A stretch of 64,000 bases of DNA from Mesorhizobium onobrychidis. Lineage in GTDB: Bacteria > Pseudomonadota > Alphaproteobacteria > Rhizobiales > Rhizobiaceae. The stretch is from assembly GCF_024707545.1 (NCBI RefSeq), contig NZ_CP062229.1:5437501-5501500 (forward strand), given 5' to 3'. Both the position numbers and the translations under genes were made by a program. The notes beneath the pieces are model-generated. The model was not told the DNA's origin. It worked only from the letters and a program-made list of their open reading frames with translations, and did no database searches. This document shows, one piece after another, positions 28,247 to 37,516 of the stretch (position 1 is the stretch's first letter; the number at the start of each line of letters is the position of its first letter).

Positions 28247-28894
28247 CTACCGAAGCGACCGTTGCGGCCGCAGGGTCCGCAAGGTGATCGAATAGCGGTG
28301 CTCGGCAAGCGGCGGAATGCTGTGCTGCCATTCGGTGCGCGCCGGTCCCGTCATCAGGTAAGCCGACCTTGGCTCGAGGATGATGGTCTGGCGATCCCAT
28401 CCAGCGCCGTTCTTCCGCCGGAGCCGAAAGCTGCATGGCGCAAGAAGAGAAACGCCGGCCACGGCATCGAAATGCGGCTTGTCGCGATGCCAGCCGATAC
28501 CCGCGCCGGGTCGGTACTCGTTGATCAAAACCTGCACGAAAGCATCGGCGGGCAGCCGCGCAAATGCCGCCACCTTGTCTCTGAGCGGCATCAGAAAAGC
28601 AGGGATCGCCGGCGCCTCGACGACTTTGCGTTGGTCAAAATCGTAGCGCAGGCCAAACCCGGCGACGCGCCGGTTTGCGAGATGGCCATGAAAGTCGAAA
28701 GGCTGGAAGGCGAGACTTTCGAGCTGCCGCACCAGCTCGGCCTCTTCCTCCGCCGTGATCAGCTCCGGCTGGTAGTGAAATCCTTCCGGCCTATCGTCGA
28801 GCACGCGCGGGTCGGGCGCGCGAAAGTCGGGCGCACGAAACAGGTCGCCTTGGCCAGCGAATTCGGGTTGCCTGGTTTTGAGCGTTGGCATCAA
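28247..28894 (-). CDS. alkB: AlkB-type 2-oxoglutarate/Fe(II) dioxygenase
   Basis: 215 residues. The iron ligands HxD are in GIGWHRDKPHFD near residue 135 and the distal His in LAEHRYSITLRTLRP near residue 200, with the 2-oxoglutarate-binding arginines in that last stretch. Substrate-recognition residues sit in LINEYRPGAGIGWH. AlkB proteins remove alkyl groups from DNA or RNA bases by oxidation; this short form resembles the ALKBH2/3-like bacterial group. Its position beside NHEJ genes fits DNA repair, by inference. Confidence 0.9.
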   Translation of the reverse strand: MMPTLKTRQPEFAGQGDLFRAPDFRAPDPRVLDDRPEGFHYQPELITAEEEAELVRQLESLAFQPFDFHGHLANRRVAGFGLRYDFDQRKVVEAPAIPAFLMPLRDKVAAFARLPADAFVQVLINEYRPGAGIGWHRDKPHFDAVAGVSLLAPCSFRLRRKNGAGWDRQTIILEPRSAYLMTGPARTEWQHSIPPLAEHRYSITLRTLRPQRSLR

Positions 28895-29038
28895 CCCTAA
28901 TTGGTGAAGCCGGCAGGTGGCGGCAAGACCTTGGAGGCGTCGAGCCGGCCGGCTCCATGTCTTGCGCGAGACGGAACCTGGCTTGCCGAGGTGGGTTATT
29001 GCCTAGACGCGTTGAGTGTTGGGGTCAGGTGTTGGGAA

Positions 29039-29254
29039 ATGCCTTCAACTGCCATCCGAAGCATCAATTACGATCCAGCGACGAGAACCCTCTCCGTATG
29101 GTTTGTCCCAAGCGGAAATCGCTACGATTACGATGACGTGCCGCCGCAGACCTACGCTGCATTCCGCAAAGCCTCATCAAAGGGTCGGTTCTTCAACGCG
29201 TTCATTCGAGATCGGTTTAACCACCATTTGGTCGAGCCGAGCCAGTCGGGGTGA
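29039..29254 (+). CDS. KTSC-domain protein
   Basis: 71 residues from the ATG at 29039: MPSTAIRSINYDPATRTLSV, then FVPSGNRYDYDDVPPQTYAAF and FNAFIRDRF. This is the short KTSC fold, found alone or at the C-terminus of lysyl-tRNA synthetase-like and phage proteins; its function is not known. The upstream in-frame extension to 28901 has poor composition and was not used. Confidence 0.85.
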   Translation: MPSTAIRSINYDPATRTLSVWFVPSGNRYDYDDVPPQTYAAFRKASSKGRFFNAFIRDRFNHHLVEPSQSG

Positions 29255-29322
29255 GATCCGGTGCCCTGTCGTCCGTCATGCATGAGGGAAAGAAATGGCT
29301 GCATCGTAGATCAGCCGATCCT

Positions 29323-29538
29323 TCACTGCGCCGGCGGCGTGCCGGGTTGATCGCCGCCCGTGCTCGTCTTGGGCGTCGGATCCTTGTCGACCTCGGGATT
29401 TTGGTCGACGGTGTTGGTGTTGCTCTGTGTCGGTTCCGTGCTGCTGGTGCTGCCCTGTGTCGGTTCGGTCTCGTTGCTGCAACCCGCTAAAGCCAGAGCC
29501 GCCAAAAATGATAGGCTCGTCAACGACAGTCTCGTCAT
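29323..29538 (-). CDS. Small lipoprotein with repeat-rich low-complexity tail
   Basis: 71 residues from the ATG at 29538. The signal peptide ends in the lipobox LALAGC (cysteine at residue 20), so the protein should be lipidated and exported. The mature part is Thr/Ser/Pro/Gln-rich with two related runs ([11 protein letters not shown] and [11 protein letters not shown]). No family is recognised. It faces the Ku gene start divergently, with about 175 nt between. Confidence 0.7.
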   Translation of the reverse strand: MTRLSLTSLSFLAALALAGCSNETEPTQGSTSSTEPTQSNTNTVDQNPEVDKDPTPKTSTGGDQPGTPPAQ

Positions 29539-29713
29539 GGCCAACCGCTCCCTTCCTGCTCGACAACGGCGGGTTGCGAATTTGGTTGCAGCGGAATGGT
29601 TTGGCTGTGAGCCAGCCTTTCTGATCCTCGCCGTGCAGGCGCCAAAGGAACAAATGTCGGCACCGCCACGTTGCATTTCCAGTGCAAACGCTTGTGACAG
29701 TGAGGCTGTTGTC

Positions 29714-30574
29714 TTGGCGCCGAGAGCAAATTGGAAGGGCTTCCTGAAAATTGGAGAACTCAGCTGCCCGGTAGCGCTCTATACGGCTGCCTCGACCTCG
29801 GAGCGGATCGCCTTCCACACGATTAACCGCGCCACGGGCCATAGGGTGCATCGCGCCTTCGTCGACAGCGATAGCGGCAAGCCCGTCGAGAAGGACGATC
29901 AGGTCAAAGGCTATGAGATCAGCTCGGGTGAGTACGTCGTGCTCGAACCCGATGAGGTCGCAGCCGCTGTCCCCGAGAGCGACAAGACGCTGTCGGTCTC
30001 GGCCTTCATCGGCTGTTCCGACGTCGATGATGTCTATTTCGACAAGCCGTATTACCTGGCGCCGCCGGACAAACACGCGGAAGAAGCATTTGGGCTGATC
30101 CGCAAAGGCATGCGCAGGAAGAAAGTCGCCGCCATCGCCCAGACCGTCCTGTTCCGGCGCGTCCGGACCCTGCTCATCCGCGCCTATGACGAAGGCCTTG
30201 TCGCAACCACGCTGAACTTCGATTACGAGGTGCGCTCGGCGGAGGAGGCCTTCGACAACATTCCCAATATGAAGATCGAGGGCGAGATGCTCGAACTGGC
30301 CGAACACATCATCAAGACCAAGAGGGGCAAATTCGATCCAACCAAATTCGACGACCGTTATGAGGCCGCGCTGGCCGAGCTTGTGAAGGCAAAGCTCGAA
30401 GGCAAGAAGATCGCAATTCCGAAGCAGCCCAGGCGGGAGAAGGTCGTCGATCTTATGGATGCGCTGCGCCAAAGCGCCGGCAAGCAGCCCGCGACAAGAA
30501 AGCCCGCGGCAAAATCAAAGCCGGCGCGCCACGCGAAGGCGAAGGCAAAGGAGACGCGTCGGAAAGCCGGCTGA
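29714..30574 (+). CDS. ku: Ku protein (NHEJ DNA-end binding), copy 1
   Basis: 286 residues from a TTG at 29714, chosen because bacterial Ku normally starts [12 protein letters not shown] and GAGG lies 8 nt upstream; an ATG at 29654 with AAAGGA would add 20 residues. The Ku core follows: [34 protein letters not shown], then the dimerisation region up to residue 255 and a lysine-rich tail ([17 protein letters not shown]). Ku dimers ring broken DNA ends and recruit LigD. The gene is 3 nt before ligD, so the pair is an operon. Confidence 0.95.
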   Translation: MAPRANWKGFLKIGELSCPVALYTAASTSERIAFHTINRATGHRVHRAFVDSDSGKPVEKDDQVKGYEISSGEYVVLEPDEVAAAVPESDKTLSVSAFIGCSDVDDVYFDKPYYLAPPDKHAEEAFGLIRKGMRRKKVAAIAQTVLFRRVRTLLIRAYDEGLVATTLNFDYEVRSAEEAFDNIPNMKIEGEMLELAEHIIKTKRGKFDPTKFDDRYEAALAELVKAKLEGKKIAIPKQPRREKVVDLMDALRQSAGKQPATRKPAAKSKPARHAKAKAKETRRKAG

Positions 30575-30577
30575 CCG

Positions 30578-33127
30578 ATGGCGCTCGAGACCTACCGCAA
30601 GAAGCGCAATTTTTCCGTGACCCCGGAGCCGCAGGGCAGCAGGGCACCGAGGACCGGAAACAGCTTCGTCATACAGAAGCATGATGCGAGGCGGCTCCAC
30701 TATGATTTTCGTTTGGAAATGGACGGCGTCCTGAAGAGCTGGGCTGTCACGAAAGGGCCGAGCCTGATCCCCGGCGAGAAGCGCCTTGCCGTCCATGTCG
30801 AGGACCATCCTCTGGAGTATGGCGGTTTCGAAGGCACCATCCCGAAGGGCGAATATGGCGGCGGCACCGTTATTCTGTGGGACAGAGGCACCTGGACGCC
30901 GATTGGCGACGCGCATCGCGGCTATGCCAAAGGCCATCTCGATTTCGAACTTCACGGCGAGAAGCTCGGCGGCCGCTGGCATCTTGTGCGGATGGCCGGA
31001 AAGCCGCGGGAGAAGCGCGAGAATTGGCTGCTGATCAAGGGCGACGATGACGCCGCGCGCACCGAAGACGACCCCGATATTCTGGACGAGCGGCCGGAAT
31101 CCGTCGCGACCGGCCGCAAGATCGAGGACGTCGCCGGCGAAGAGCCCGGCTGGTCGTCCAAGACGGGGCGCATCCGAAAGCAACGCAGCGGCCGCACGAG
31201 GGCCGCTCCACCGGAAGAGCAGCCCGCCACCGTCAGCGTTCCAGAACCGTCAAAGATCAAGGATGCCAAGAAGGCAGCGCTGCCCGATTTCGTCGAGCCG
31301 ACGCTAGCGACCCTGGTCTCGTCCGCGCCGTCTGGCGAACGCTGGCTGCACGAGATCAAATTCGACGGCTACCGCCTGCAGGCCAGGCTCGAAGCCGGCC
31401 GCGTCAAACTGTTGACGCGGAGCGGTCTCGACTGGACGAAGAAGTTTGGAAAAGCGGTCGTTTCGGCGCTGGCCGATATCCCTGTCGGCACGGCGTTGAT
31501 CGATGGTGAGCTCGTGGTCGAGACATCCGCCGGCGCATCGGATTTTTCCGCCCTGCAAGCCGATCTCAGCGAGGGTCGCAGTGATCGTTTTCGCTTCTAC
31601 GTCTTCGATCTGCTCCATCTCGACGGCTACGATCTGCGCGACGTTGCGCTGATCGACCGTAAGGAATTGCTGGAAAAGATCATCGGCAGTGATAGCGGCA
31701 TCGTCAGCTACAGCGGACATTTTGAGGAGGATGGCCCCCTGGTGCTGCGACATGCCTGTCGGCTGAGCCTGGAAGGCGTTGTCTCCAAGCTTCGCGATGC
31801 GCCCTACCGCGCCGGGCGCAGCAAGAACTGGGTGAAGTCGAAATGCTCCGCGCGGCAGGAATTTGTCGTGGCCGGCTACGTCCCCTCGACAACTTCGCGC
31901 AACGCGATCGGTTCGCTTGTCCTGGGTGTCTATGACGACGGCAAGCTTCATCATGTCGGGCGCGTCGGCACCGGCTACACTGCAGCGGTTGCACACGACC
32001 TCTTCAAGAAGCTCGAGCGGATCCGGATTCCGTCAAGCCCGTTCGACGAGCGGCTGAGCGCGGACGAGGCTCGGCAAGCCCGCTATGTCAGGCCGGAACT
32101 CGTCGCCGAAGTCGAGTTCCGCGCCTGGACCGCCGACGGCAATCTGCGCCATGCCTCGTTTCGCGGATTGCGTGAAGACAAGCCGGCGAAGGAGATCGTG
32201 CGCGAAACGCCGAAGACGAACAAGGCAGCACCCAAACCTCAGCGCCGGACCGTGAAGCTCACCCATCCCGACCGCCTCTACTGGCCGGACCAGGGCGTGA
32301 CCAAGGAAGGCCTCGCCGACTATTATGCCGAGGTCTGGCGCTATGCATCGCCGTACCTCGTCGGCCGGGCGCTGGCGTTGCTGCGATGTCCCAGCGGTAT
32401 TTCGGGCGAGCAGTTCTTCCAGAAGCATGCCTGGAAAGGTCTCAATCCAAACATCGTGCTGGTCCACGACCCCAAGGATCCGCCCGACGAGCGGCTGATC
32501 AGCATCAATGATCTCGATGGGCTGATCGGTCTTGTCCAGTCGGCGGCGCTGGAGATCCACCCCTGGGGCTCGATGGTGAGCGATTGGGAGCGTCCGGACA
32601 CGATCACCATGGACCTCGATCCCGGCGAAGGCGTGAGCTGGGAGGCGGTGATCGAAGCCGCCGTCGAGACCCGCGATCGGCTGAAGGATGCAGGGCTTGT
32701 CCCCTTCATCAAGACCTCCGGCGGCAAGGGTCTGCACGTCGTGGCGCCATTGAAGCCGATGGCCGAGTGGCCGGCGGCGAAAGCCTTTACCAAGGCGATA
32801 GCCGACTCCATGGCCGCCGACAGCCCCGGCCGCTACGTCTCGACCATCACCAAATCCAAACGGCGCGGAAAAATCCTCGTCGACTATCTGCGCAACCAGC
32901 GCGGTGCGACCGCCGTCGCACCCTATTCTACAAGAGCACGACCCGGTGCGGCGGTCTCAATGCCGCTTGCCTGGGACGAGCTCGGCCCCGGCATCGGACC
33001 GGCCTATTTTAGCGTCGGGAACACGCCGACCCGGCTTGCCTCGCTGCCGTCGGATCCCTGGCAGGATTTCCGAGCCGCCGCAGCGCCAATCGAAGACCGT
33101 GCAAACCGGCGCAGGAAAGCGGCTTGA
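30578..33127 (+). CDS. ligD: Multifunctional DNA ligase D (phosphoesterase-ligase-polymerase)
   Basis: 849 residues. Domain order is 3'-phosphoesterase (HDARRLHYDFRLE near residue 35, HVEDHPLEYGGFEGTIP near 75), ATP-dependent ligase (motif I EIKFDGYR near residue 260 with the adenylated Lys, DGELVVE, EGVVSKL, WVKSKC), then primase-polymerase (TITMDLDPGEGVSWE near residue 675 with the catalytic DxD). This order is that of Pseudomonas and rhizobial LigD. The enzyme trims, fills and seals ends held by Ku. It starts 3 nt after ku and ends 33 nt from the convergent second ligase. Confidence 0.96.
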   Translation: MALETYRKKRNFSVTPEPQGSRAPRTGNSFVIQKHDARRLHYDFRLEMDGVLKSWAVTKGPSLIPGEKRLAVHVEDHPLEYGGFEGTIPKGEYGGGTVILWDRGTWTPIGDAHRGYAKGHLDFELHGEKLGGRWHLVRMAGKPREKRENWLLIKGDDDAARTEDDPDILDERPESVATGRKIEDVAGEEPGWSSKTGRIRKQRSGRTRAAPPEEQPATVSVPEPSKIKDAKKAALPDFVEPTLATLVSSAPSGERWLHEIKFDGYRLQARLEAGRVKLLTRSGLDWTKKFGKAVVSALADIPVGTALIDGELVVETSAGASDFSALQADLSEGRSDRFRFYVFDLLHLDGYDLRDVALIDRKELLEKIIGSDSGIVSYSGHFEEDGPLVLRHACRLSLEGVVSKLRDAPYRAGRSKNWVKSKCSARQEFVVAGYVPSTTSRNAIGSLVLGVYDDGKLHHVGRVGTGYTAAVAHDLFKKLERIRIPSSPFDERLSADEARQARYVRPELVAEVEFRAWTADGNLRHASFRGLREDKPAKEIVRETPKTNKAAPKPQRRTVKLTHPDRLYWPDQGVTKEGLADYYAEVWRYASPYLVGRALALLRCPSGISGEQFFQKHAWKGLNPNIVLVHDPKDPPDERLISINDLDGLIGLVQSAALEIHPWGSMVSDWERPDTITMDLDPGEGVSWEAVIEAAVETRDRLKDAGLVPFIKTSGGKGLHVVAPLKPMAEWPAAKAFTKAIADSMAADSPGRYVSTITKSKRRGKILVDYLRNQRGATAVAPYSTRARPGAAVSMPLAWDELGPGIGPAYFSVGNTPTRLASLPSDPWQDFRAAAAPIEDRANRRRKAA

Positions 33128-33160
33128 GGGTGGCGTTACGAAGGGCATGCATAGAAATAA

Positions 33161-34159
33161 TCAGGCGATCTGCTCGAACGTGCATTGCTCCGGAGCCTTG
33201 TCCGGCCGCCAGCGCAGAAACTTGGTGCCATGCCGGAAACGGTCGCCGGTGACGTGATCGAAGCGTACTTCGACCACCAATTCGGGCCGGACCGGCTCCC
33301 ATTCGCCGCTGCGCTCGGTGCTCCAGCGGCTCGGCCCGCCCGGCGCTTTTCCGGTGAAGCCGGGTAGCTCGCGCATCGCTTCGAGTTTGCGGGTAAGCTC
33401 GGCCCTGTCGTCTTTGGCAATGGTCGAGGTGAAACCGACGTGATCGAGTTTGCCGGCCTCGTTGTACAGACCCAGCAACAGAGAGCCGACCTGCGGGCTG
33501 TTGCTGAGATAGCGAAAGCCGCCAACCACGCAATCGGCCGACCGCAACCGCTTCACCTTCACCATCGCGCGCACGCCCGGCTGGTACGGACCGTCCAGCC
33601 GCTTGGCGACCACGCCGTCCGTCTCGCCATGTCCGGCATCCCCTAACCAGGAGCGGGCTTCCTTCACATCGCGCGTACAGTGCGAAACCACGATGTTCCT
33701 GCGGTTTGCCGAAGCGACGAAAGCCTCAAGGATCGCTCGCCGTTTTTTCAGGGTCCGGGCCAACCAGACGGTTCCGTGCTCGTCGCAGAGCATGTCGAAC
33801 AGGACGATGTGCGCCGGGGTTTCGGCGGACAGCTTGCGGATCCTGCTCTCGGCGGGATGAAGCCGCATCTGGAGCGCGTCGAACGAAAACTTGCCGTCGA
33901 TCGAGATGACGATTTCACCGTCGACGACAAAACGGCGCGACGGTAGTTCCTTCAACGTCGCGACGAGTTCGGGAAAATAGCGTCCGAGCGGCTTGCCTGA
34001 CTTTGCGCGCAACTCCACCGCGTCATCCTGCCGGAATGCCAGGCAGCGAAAACCATCCCATTTGCGCTCGTATTGCCATCCGTCTCCTTCGGGAATCGCA
34101 TCGGCCGCCTTGGCCTCCATCGGAGGCGTATCGAGCGGCAGGAGGAAATCGCGGGTCAT
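33161..34159 (-). CDS. ATP-dependent DNA ligase (LigC-type, single domain)
   Basis: 332 residues from the ATG at 34159 (MTRDFLLPLDTPPMEAK). Motif I is YERKWDGFRCLAF with the adenylated lysine near residue 32; DGEIVI, ETDGVVAKRLD and VKVKRLR give the other nucleotidyltransferase motifs, and an OB-fold follows (LLLGLYNEAGKLDHVG, RPELVVEVRF). No polymerase or phosphoesterase domain is present. It lies 85 nt downstream of the second Ku gene on the same strand and should act with it. Confidence 0.94.
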   Translation of the reverse strand: MTRDFLLPLDTPPMEAKAADAIPEGDGWQYERKWDGFRCLAFRQDDAVELRAKSGKPLGRYFPELVATLKELPSRRFVVDGEIVISIDGKFSFDALQMRLHPAESRIRKLSAETPAHIVLFDMLCDEHGTVWLARTLKKRRAILEAFVASANRRNIVVSHCTRDVKEARSWLGDAGHGETDGVVAKRLDGPYQPGVRAMVKVKRLRSADCVVGGFRYLSNSPQVGSLLLGLYNEAGKLDHVGFTSTIAKDDRAELTRKLEAMRELPGFTGKAPGGPSRWSTERSGEWEPVRPELVVEVRFDHVTGDRFRHGTKFLRWRPDKAPEQCTFEQIA

Positions 34160-34244
34160 CGGCGGGTGCTGTCGAGAGCAGGATCGCGGGGTATGACCTT
34201 CATTGTGCTGCCCTTGTCCCCCAGCCCAGCCTGCTCCCAGGCGC

Positions 34245-35048
34245 TTATTTCCGCTTTCCGGCCTCCGAGCCGATGCTCTTGCGCAACGCATCCATGATGT
34301 TGATCACGTTGCTGGGCGGTTGCTCGGCCTTGGCCTTTGCCTTTGCCGGACCCTTCTTGCCCTTCTTCTTCGAGGCAATGATCTCCAGCAGCCGCGCCTG
34401 GACGGGATCTCCGGTCATGGCGGGATCCCACTGCCTGGTCCGCTCATCGATCAAGGTCGAGACCATGTCCATCAGTTTCGGGTCGGGTTTGGCGTCTTCG
34501 ATCTTGCCGAAATAATCCTCGGGATCGCGAACCTCGTCACCATAGCGCAGTGTCCACAGCACGATGCCCTTGCCTCGCGGTTCAAGCATGACGGCGCGCT
34601 CGCGGCGATACATGACCAGTCGCGATATTCCAACAGTCCCTGTCGACTGCATGGCATCGCGAATGACCGAGAATGCCTCCTCCCCGACCGGATCGTCAGG
34701 AGTGAGGTAATGGGGCTTGTCGTACCAGATCCAGCCGATGCTGTCGGCATCGACAAACATGTCGATGTCGATTGTACGGGTGCTCTCCAGCGCGACTGCG
34801 TCGATCTCATCGTCCTCGAGCAGGACGTATTCGTCCTCGCCGCGCTGATACCCCTTCACCTCGTCGTCTTCAGCAACGGGCTTGCCGCTGACGGCATCGA
34901 CATATTGGCTGACGACCCGATGCCCGCTCTTACGATTGAGCGTGTGGAACCGGACCTTTTCGCTCTCGGTGGTAGCCGGTGTCATCGCGACCGGACAGGT
35001 CACGAGCGAAAGCTTCAGATAGCCTTTCCAGAAAGGACGTGGCGCCAT
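34245..35048 (-). CDS. ku: Ku protein (NHEJ DNA-end binding), copy 2
   Basis: 267 residues from the ATG at 35048, which gives the family start MAPRPFWKGYLKLSLVTCPV. The Ku core has FHTLNRKSGHRVVSQYVDAVSG and YLTPDDPVGEEAFSVIRDAM, then a C-terminal region with KKKGKKGPAKAKAKAEQPP. It is clearly a paralogue of the copy at 29714, not a recent duplicate. Multiple ku genes are known in rhizobia such as Sinorhizobium, where some act as heterodimers. Here it precedes the LigC-type ligase on the same strand. Confidence 0.94.
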   Translation of the reverse strand: MAPRPFWKGYLKLSLVTCPVAMTPATTESEKVRFHTLNRKSGHRVVSQYVDAVSGKPVAEDDEVKGYQRGEDEYVLLEDDEIDAVALESTRTIDIDMFVDADSIGWIWYDKPHYLTPDDPVGEEAFSVIRDAMQSTGTVGISRLVMYRRERAVMLEPRGKGIVLWTLRYGDEVRDPEDYFGKIEDAKPDPKLMDMVSTLIDERTRQWDPAMTGDPVQARLLEIIASKKKGKKGPAKAKAKAEQPPSNVINIMDALRKSIGSEAGKRK

Positions 35049-35444
35049 CGAGGACCCCCGGCAGGAGTAAAACAGTCGAACGCGCCAGGGTGATCGATTG
35101 TTCCAGCAGCGTTTTTTTCGCGCGCCCAAGGCTCGCCAGCAGGAATCCATCATTTTTCCGGTTCGAGACGGAACCGATGGGCGCAAGCGCAGTTCGGGAC
35201 AAACAAACAGCCCGGCGGCAGCAAGGACCTAATCGCTAGCGTTGGCGATAGCCCACGGGATAACCCTTTGCCGGAGAGCATCTGGGCCCAGAACCGGGTT
35301 CTCAGTCGCATCGTTCGCCAATTTTTACCAAGGGTCGATGAAACAATTTGCCTCCGATCGCCGTTTCGCCAGCAAGGTGAATTTGGGCGAGGAGGAGGCC
35401 TGCTACGCACCGATGCCAGGCCCGTCCTTGGAAAGGTGAAGACA

Positions 35445-36134
35445 ATGATCTTTGACGCGCCGAGATTCAGGGATCGAACGGATGCGGGGCGCCAGCTTGC
35501 CGCCGCCCTGACCGGGTTCGCGGCAACCGATCCTCTGGTGCTGGCGCTGCCGCGCGGCGGAGTGCCGGTCGGCTTCGAAGTGGCGAAGGCACTCCGTGCC
35601 CGGCTCGACGTGCTGCTTGTGCGCAAGATCGGCGCACCGGGCCATCCCGAATATGGCATCGGCGCGGTCGTCGACGGGGAAAATCCGCAGCTCGTCCTCA
35701 ACGAGGAGGCGATGGCTTTGGTCCAACCGTCAGACGATTACGTCGAGGCAGAGAAACGGCGGCAACTGCTCGAAATCGAACGCCGCAGAAACCTCTATCT
35801 CGGCAGCAGGCCTGCGGCTTCGGTCCTGGGCCGGACCGTCATCGTCGTCGATGACGGCATTGCCACCGGAGGCACGGTCAGGGTGGCGCTCAAGGCGCTA
35901 AGGAAGGATCGCGCCGCGCATGTCGTCTTGGCCGTTCCGGTCGCACCCCGGGATACGCTCGACCTGATAAAAGCCGATGTGGACGAAGTGGTCTGTCTCG
36001 CCACGCCAGAGCCGTTTGTTGCGGTGGGCCGATATTATGAGGATTTCGCGCAGACCACGGACGCGGAGGTGATCCGGCTGCTGCATGAGGCAGAACAGTT
36101 CGAGAGAAAATCGTCGATGCGATCTGCCGGTTAA
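35445..36134 (+). CDS. Phosphoribosyltransferase-family protein
   Basis: 229 residues from the ATG at 35445. LALPRGGVPVGFEVAKAL near residue 35 and the PRPP-binding loop VIVVDDGIATGGTVRVAL near residue 130 mark the PRTase fold. The size and LLVRKIGAPGHPEYGIGAV match a group of predicted phosphoribosyltransferases often fused or next to dienelactone-hydrolase genes; the base acceptor is unknown. The downstream TPP-enzyme fragment starts immediately after its stop and is unrelated. Confidence 0.9.
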   Translation: MIFDAPRFRDRTDAGRQLAAALTGFAATDPLVLALPRGGVPVGFEVAKALRARLDVLLVRKIGAPGHPEYGIGAVVDGENPQLVLNEEAMALVQPSDDYVEAEKRRQLLEIERRRNLYLGSRPAASVLGRTVIVVDDGIATGGTVRVALKALRKDRAAHVVLAVPVAPRDTLDLIKADVDEVVCLATPEPFVAVGRYYEDFAQTTDAEVIRLLHEAEQFERKSSMRSAG

Positions 36135-36140
36135 CTCATC

Positions 36141-36888
36141 GCAGGACAGATCCTTTCTCGAAGATGCACAACAGAGCCTACAGCGCTGGCGCAGGATGAT
36201 GGCCGAGGCGGAAAGCCGGGACGACGTGCCGCTCAAGCCGCAGCGTGTCGTCAAGGCATTCGGCGACCGAATGCCGGCCAATGCGATCCTGGCTAGCGAT
36301 TCCGGTCAGAACACCGAACTTGCCGCCCGTCATATCGATATCAAGGCAGGACAGGATTTCGCCGTCTCCGGCTCGCTGGCAGCGATGGCCTGCGGGCTGC
36401 CCTATGCGATTGCCGGCGGGATCGCCTTTCCGGGCCGGCCGGTTTTCGCGGTGGTGGGCGATGGCGGGCTCGCGATGCAGCTTGGCGAATTCTCGACGGC
36501 CGTGCGTTACAAGATTCCGCTCAAGCTTCTGGTGATCAAGAACAACATGCTCAACCAGATCGCCTGGGAGCAGATGATGTTCCTCGGCAACCCGCAATTT
36601 GCCTGCGAACTCCAGCCGATCGATTTCGCTTTGGCAGCTGAAGCTATGGGAGGCATCGGCTACAGCGTCACCCGGCCTGAGGACGTCGACGGGGTCCTTG
36701 ACGCCGCTTTTGCCGCGGAAGGTCCGGTGATCATAGAGGCGGTCGTCGACGCGTATGAACCTATGCTGCCGCCGCGCATGCCGGACGAATATCGCAAGAA
36801 CATGCGCATAGCGCTGCGGGAAACGCCGGGCCGTAAGGAGATCGAAGCAAACCTGGCTCGGGAGCCGCTGAAGACGATGATGGGCTGA
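36141..36888 (+). pseudogene. C-terminal fragment of TPP-dependent pyruvate-oxidase-like enzyme
   Basis: The open frame reads FLEDAQQSLQRWRRMMAEA at its start, which is the mid-protein helix of PoxB-type enzymes, then AILASDSGQNTELAARHID, the TPP/Mg motif VGDGGLAMQLGEFSTAVRYK ending LLVIKNN, and LGNPQFACELQPIDFA. Only the last 248 of about 570-590 residues are present; the PYR and central domains are missing. The 5' end abuts the phosphoribosyltransferase stop. Without the PYR domain it cannot bind TPP in the normal dimer. Confidence 0.8.
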
Positions 36889-36936
36889 CGGTGCTGCCTG
36901 ACGACGAGGCCGCTGACCTGCAGGTTCCCTGGCCGG

Positions 36937-37250
36937 TCACTTCTTGACGTAGGCGCCTGGCTGGCGGCCGCTCTTCGGTGCCTTGGCATCCTTGGAACGC
37001 TCGGCGATCGAAGGACCGGCGCCGGTTGTCTTTTCTGTCGCGGCACTGGGCGTGGCCTGTCTAGGCGGGTCCTGCCCTTCGGACTGACGGGTTTTGTCCT
37101 CCCCTCCTCCTTTGACCGGGTCAGGCCCATCCCGCCGGCAGGCTTCTTGTTGCCGGCCGCCTCCTGGGAGAATTGATCCGACGCGTCCGCGTCTTTCTTG
37201 GCCGGGTACTTGGTCGCGCCATGTTCGTAACGGGTCTCCTTTTCGGTCAT
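36937..37250 (-). pseudogene. Small basic hypothetical protein, apparently frameshifted
   Basis: From the ATG at 37250 the frame reads MTEKETRYEHGATKYPAKKD then SQEAAGNKKPAGGMGLTRSK; after a GGAGGAGGGGAGG run near 37110 the sensible sequence moves to the other frame and reads TEKTTGAGPSIAERSKDAK then SGRQPGAYVKK with a stop at 36937. Joined, it is a 100-residue basic, disordered protein. The slip could be natural or a sequencing error in the G run. Confidence 0.5.
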
Positions 37251-37326
37251 AGCATTTCTCCGATTTCCTCACTCACCTCGATGGCGGCTAAACACTCTCG
37301 TTACGGTCCGGGTTCCAACTGCCGCT

Positions 37327-37427
37327 AGAGCGGCGGACTTTCAAATCGAGTCGTACCGCCGCTCTATCTTTTTGTTTGAGCATCGGATTTCCCCAAAACC
37401 GGTACCCACTTTTGGGTCCGATGCTCT
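37327..37427. repeat. RIME1-like double-palindrome intergenic element
   Basis: Two palindromes lie side by side. The first pairs AGAGCGGCGG (37327-37336) with CCGCCGCTCT (37356-37365); the second pairs AGCATCGGA (37379-37387) with TCCGATGCT (37417-37425) around CCCAAAACCGGTACCCACTTTTGGG-like internal complementarity. About 101 bases in all, matching in layout the rhizobial RIME1 mosaic elements. Confidence 0.7.
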
Positions 37428-37516
37428 AGCGCTCCTGACGGCGGCCATACGCGATGCGTGCAGCGCCCGCCGGCGCGGCTGCCGATATTCGGCAACGCTC
37501 AGGCGTCCTCAGCCGC

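Noticed and set aside
29276..30472. Open frame of 398 codons on the minus strand
   Set aside because: Antisense to ku1; no recognisable family, and the lipoprotein frame within it is a different reading frame with a real lipobox.
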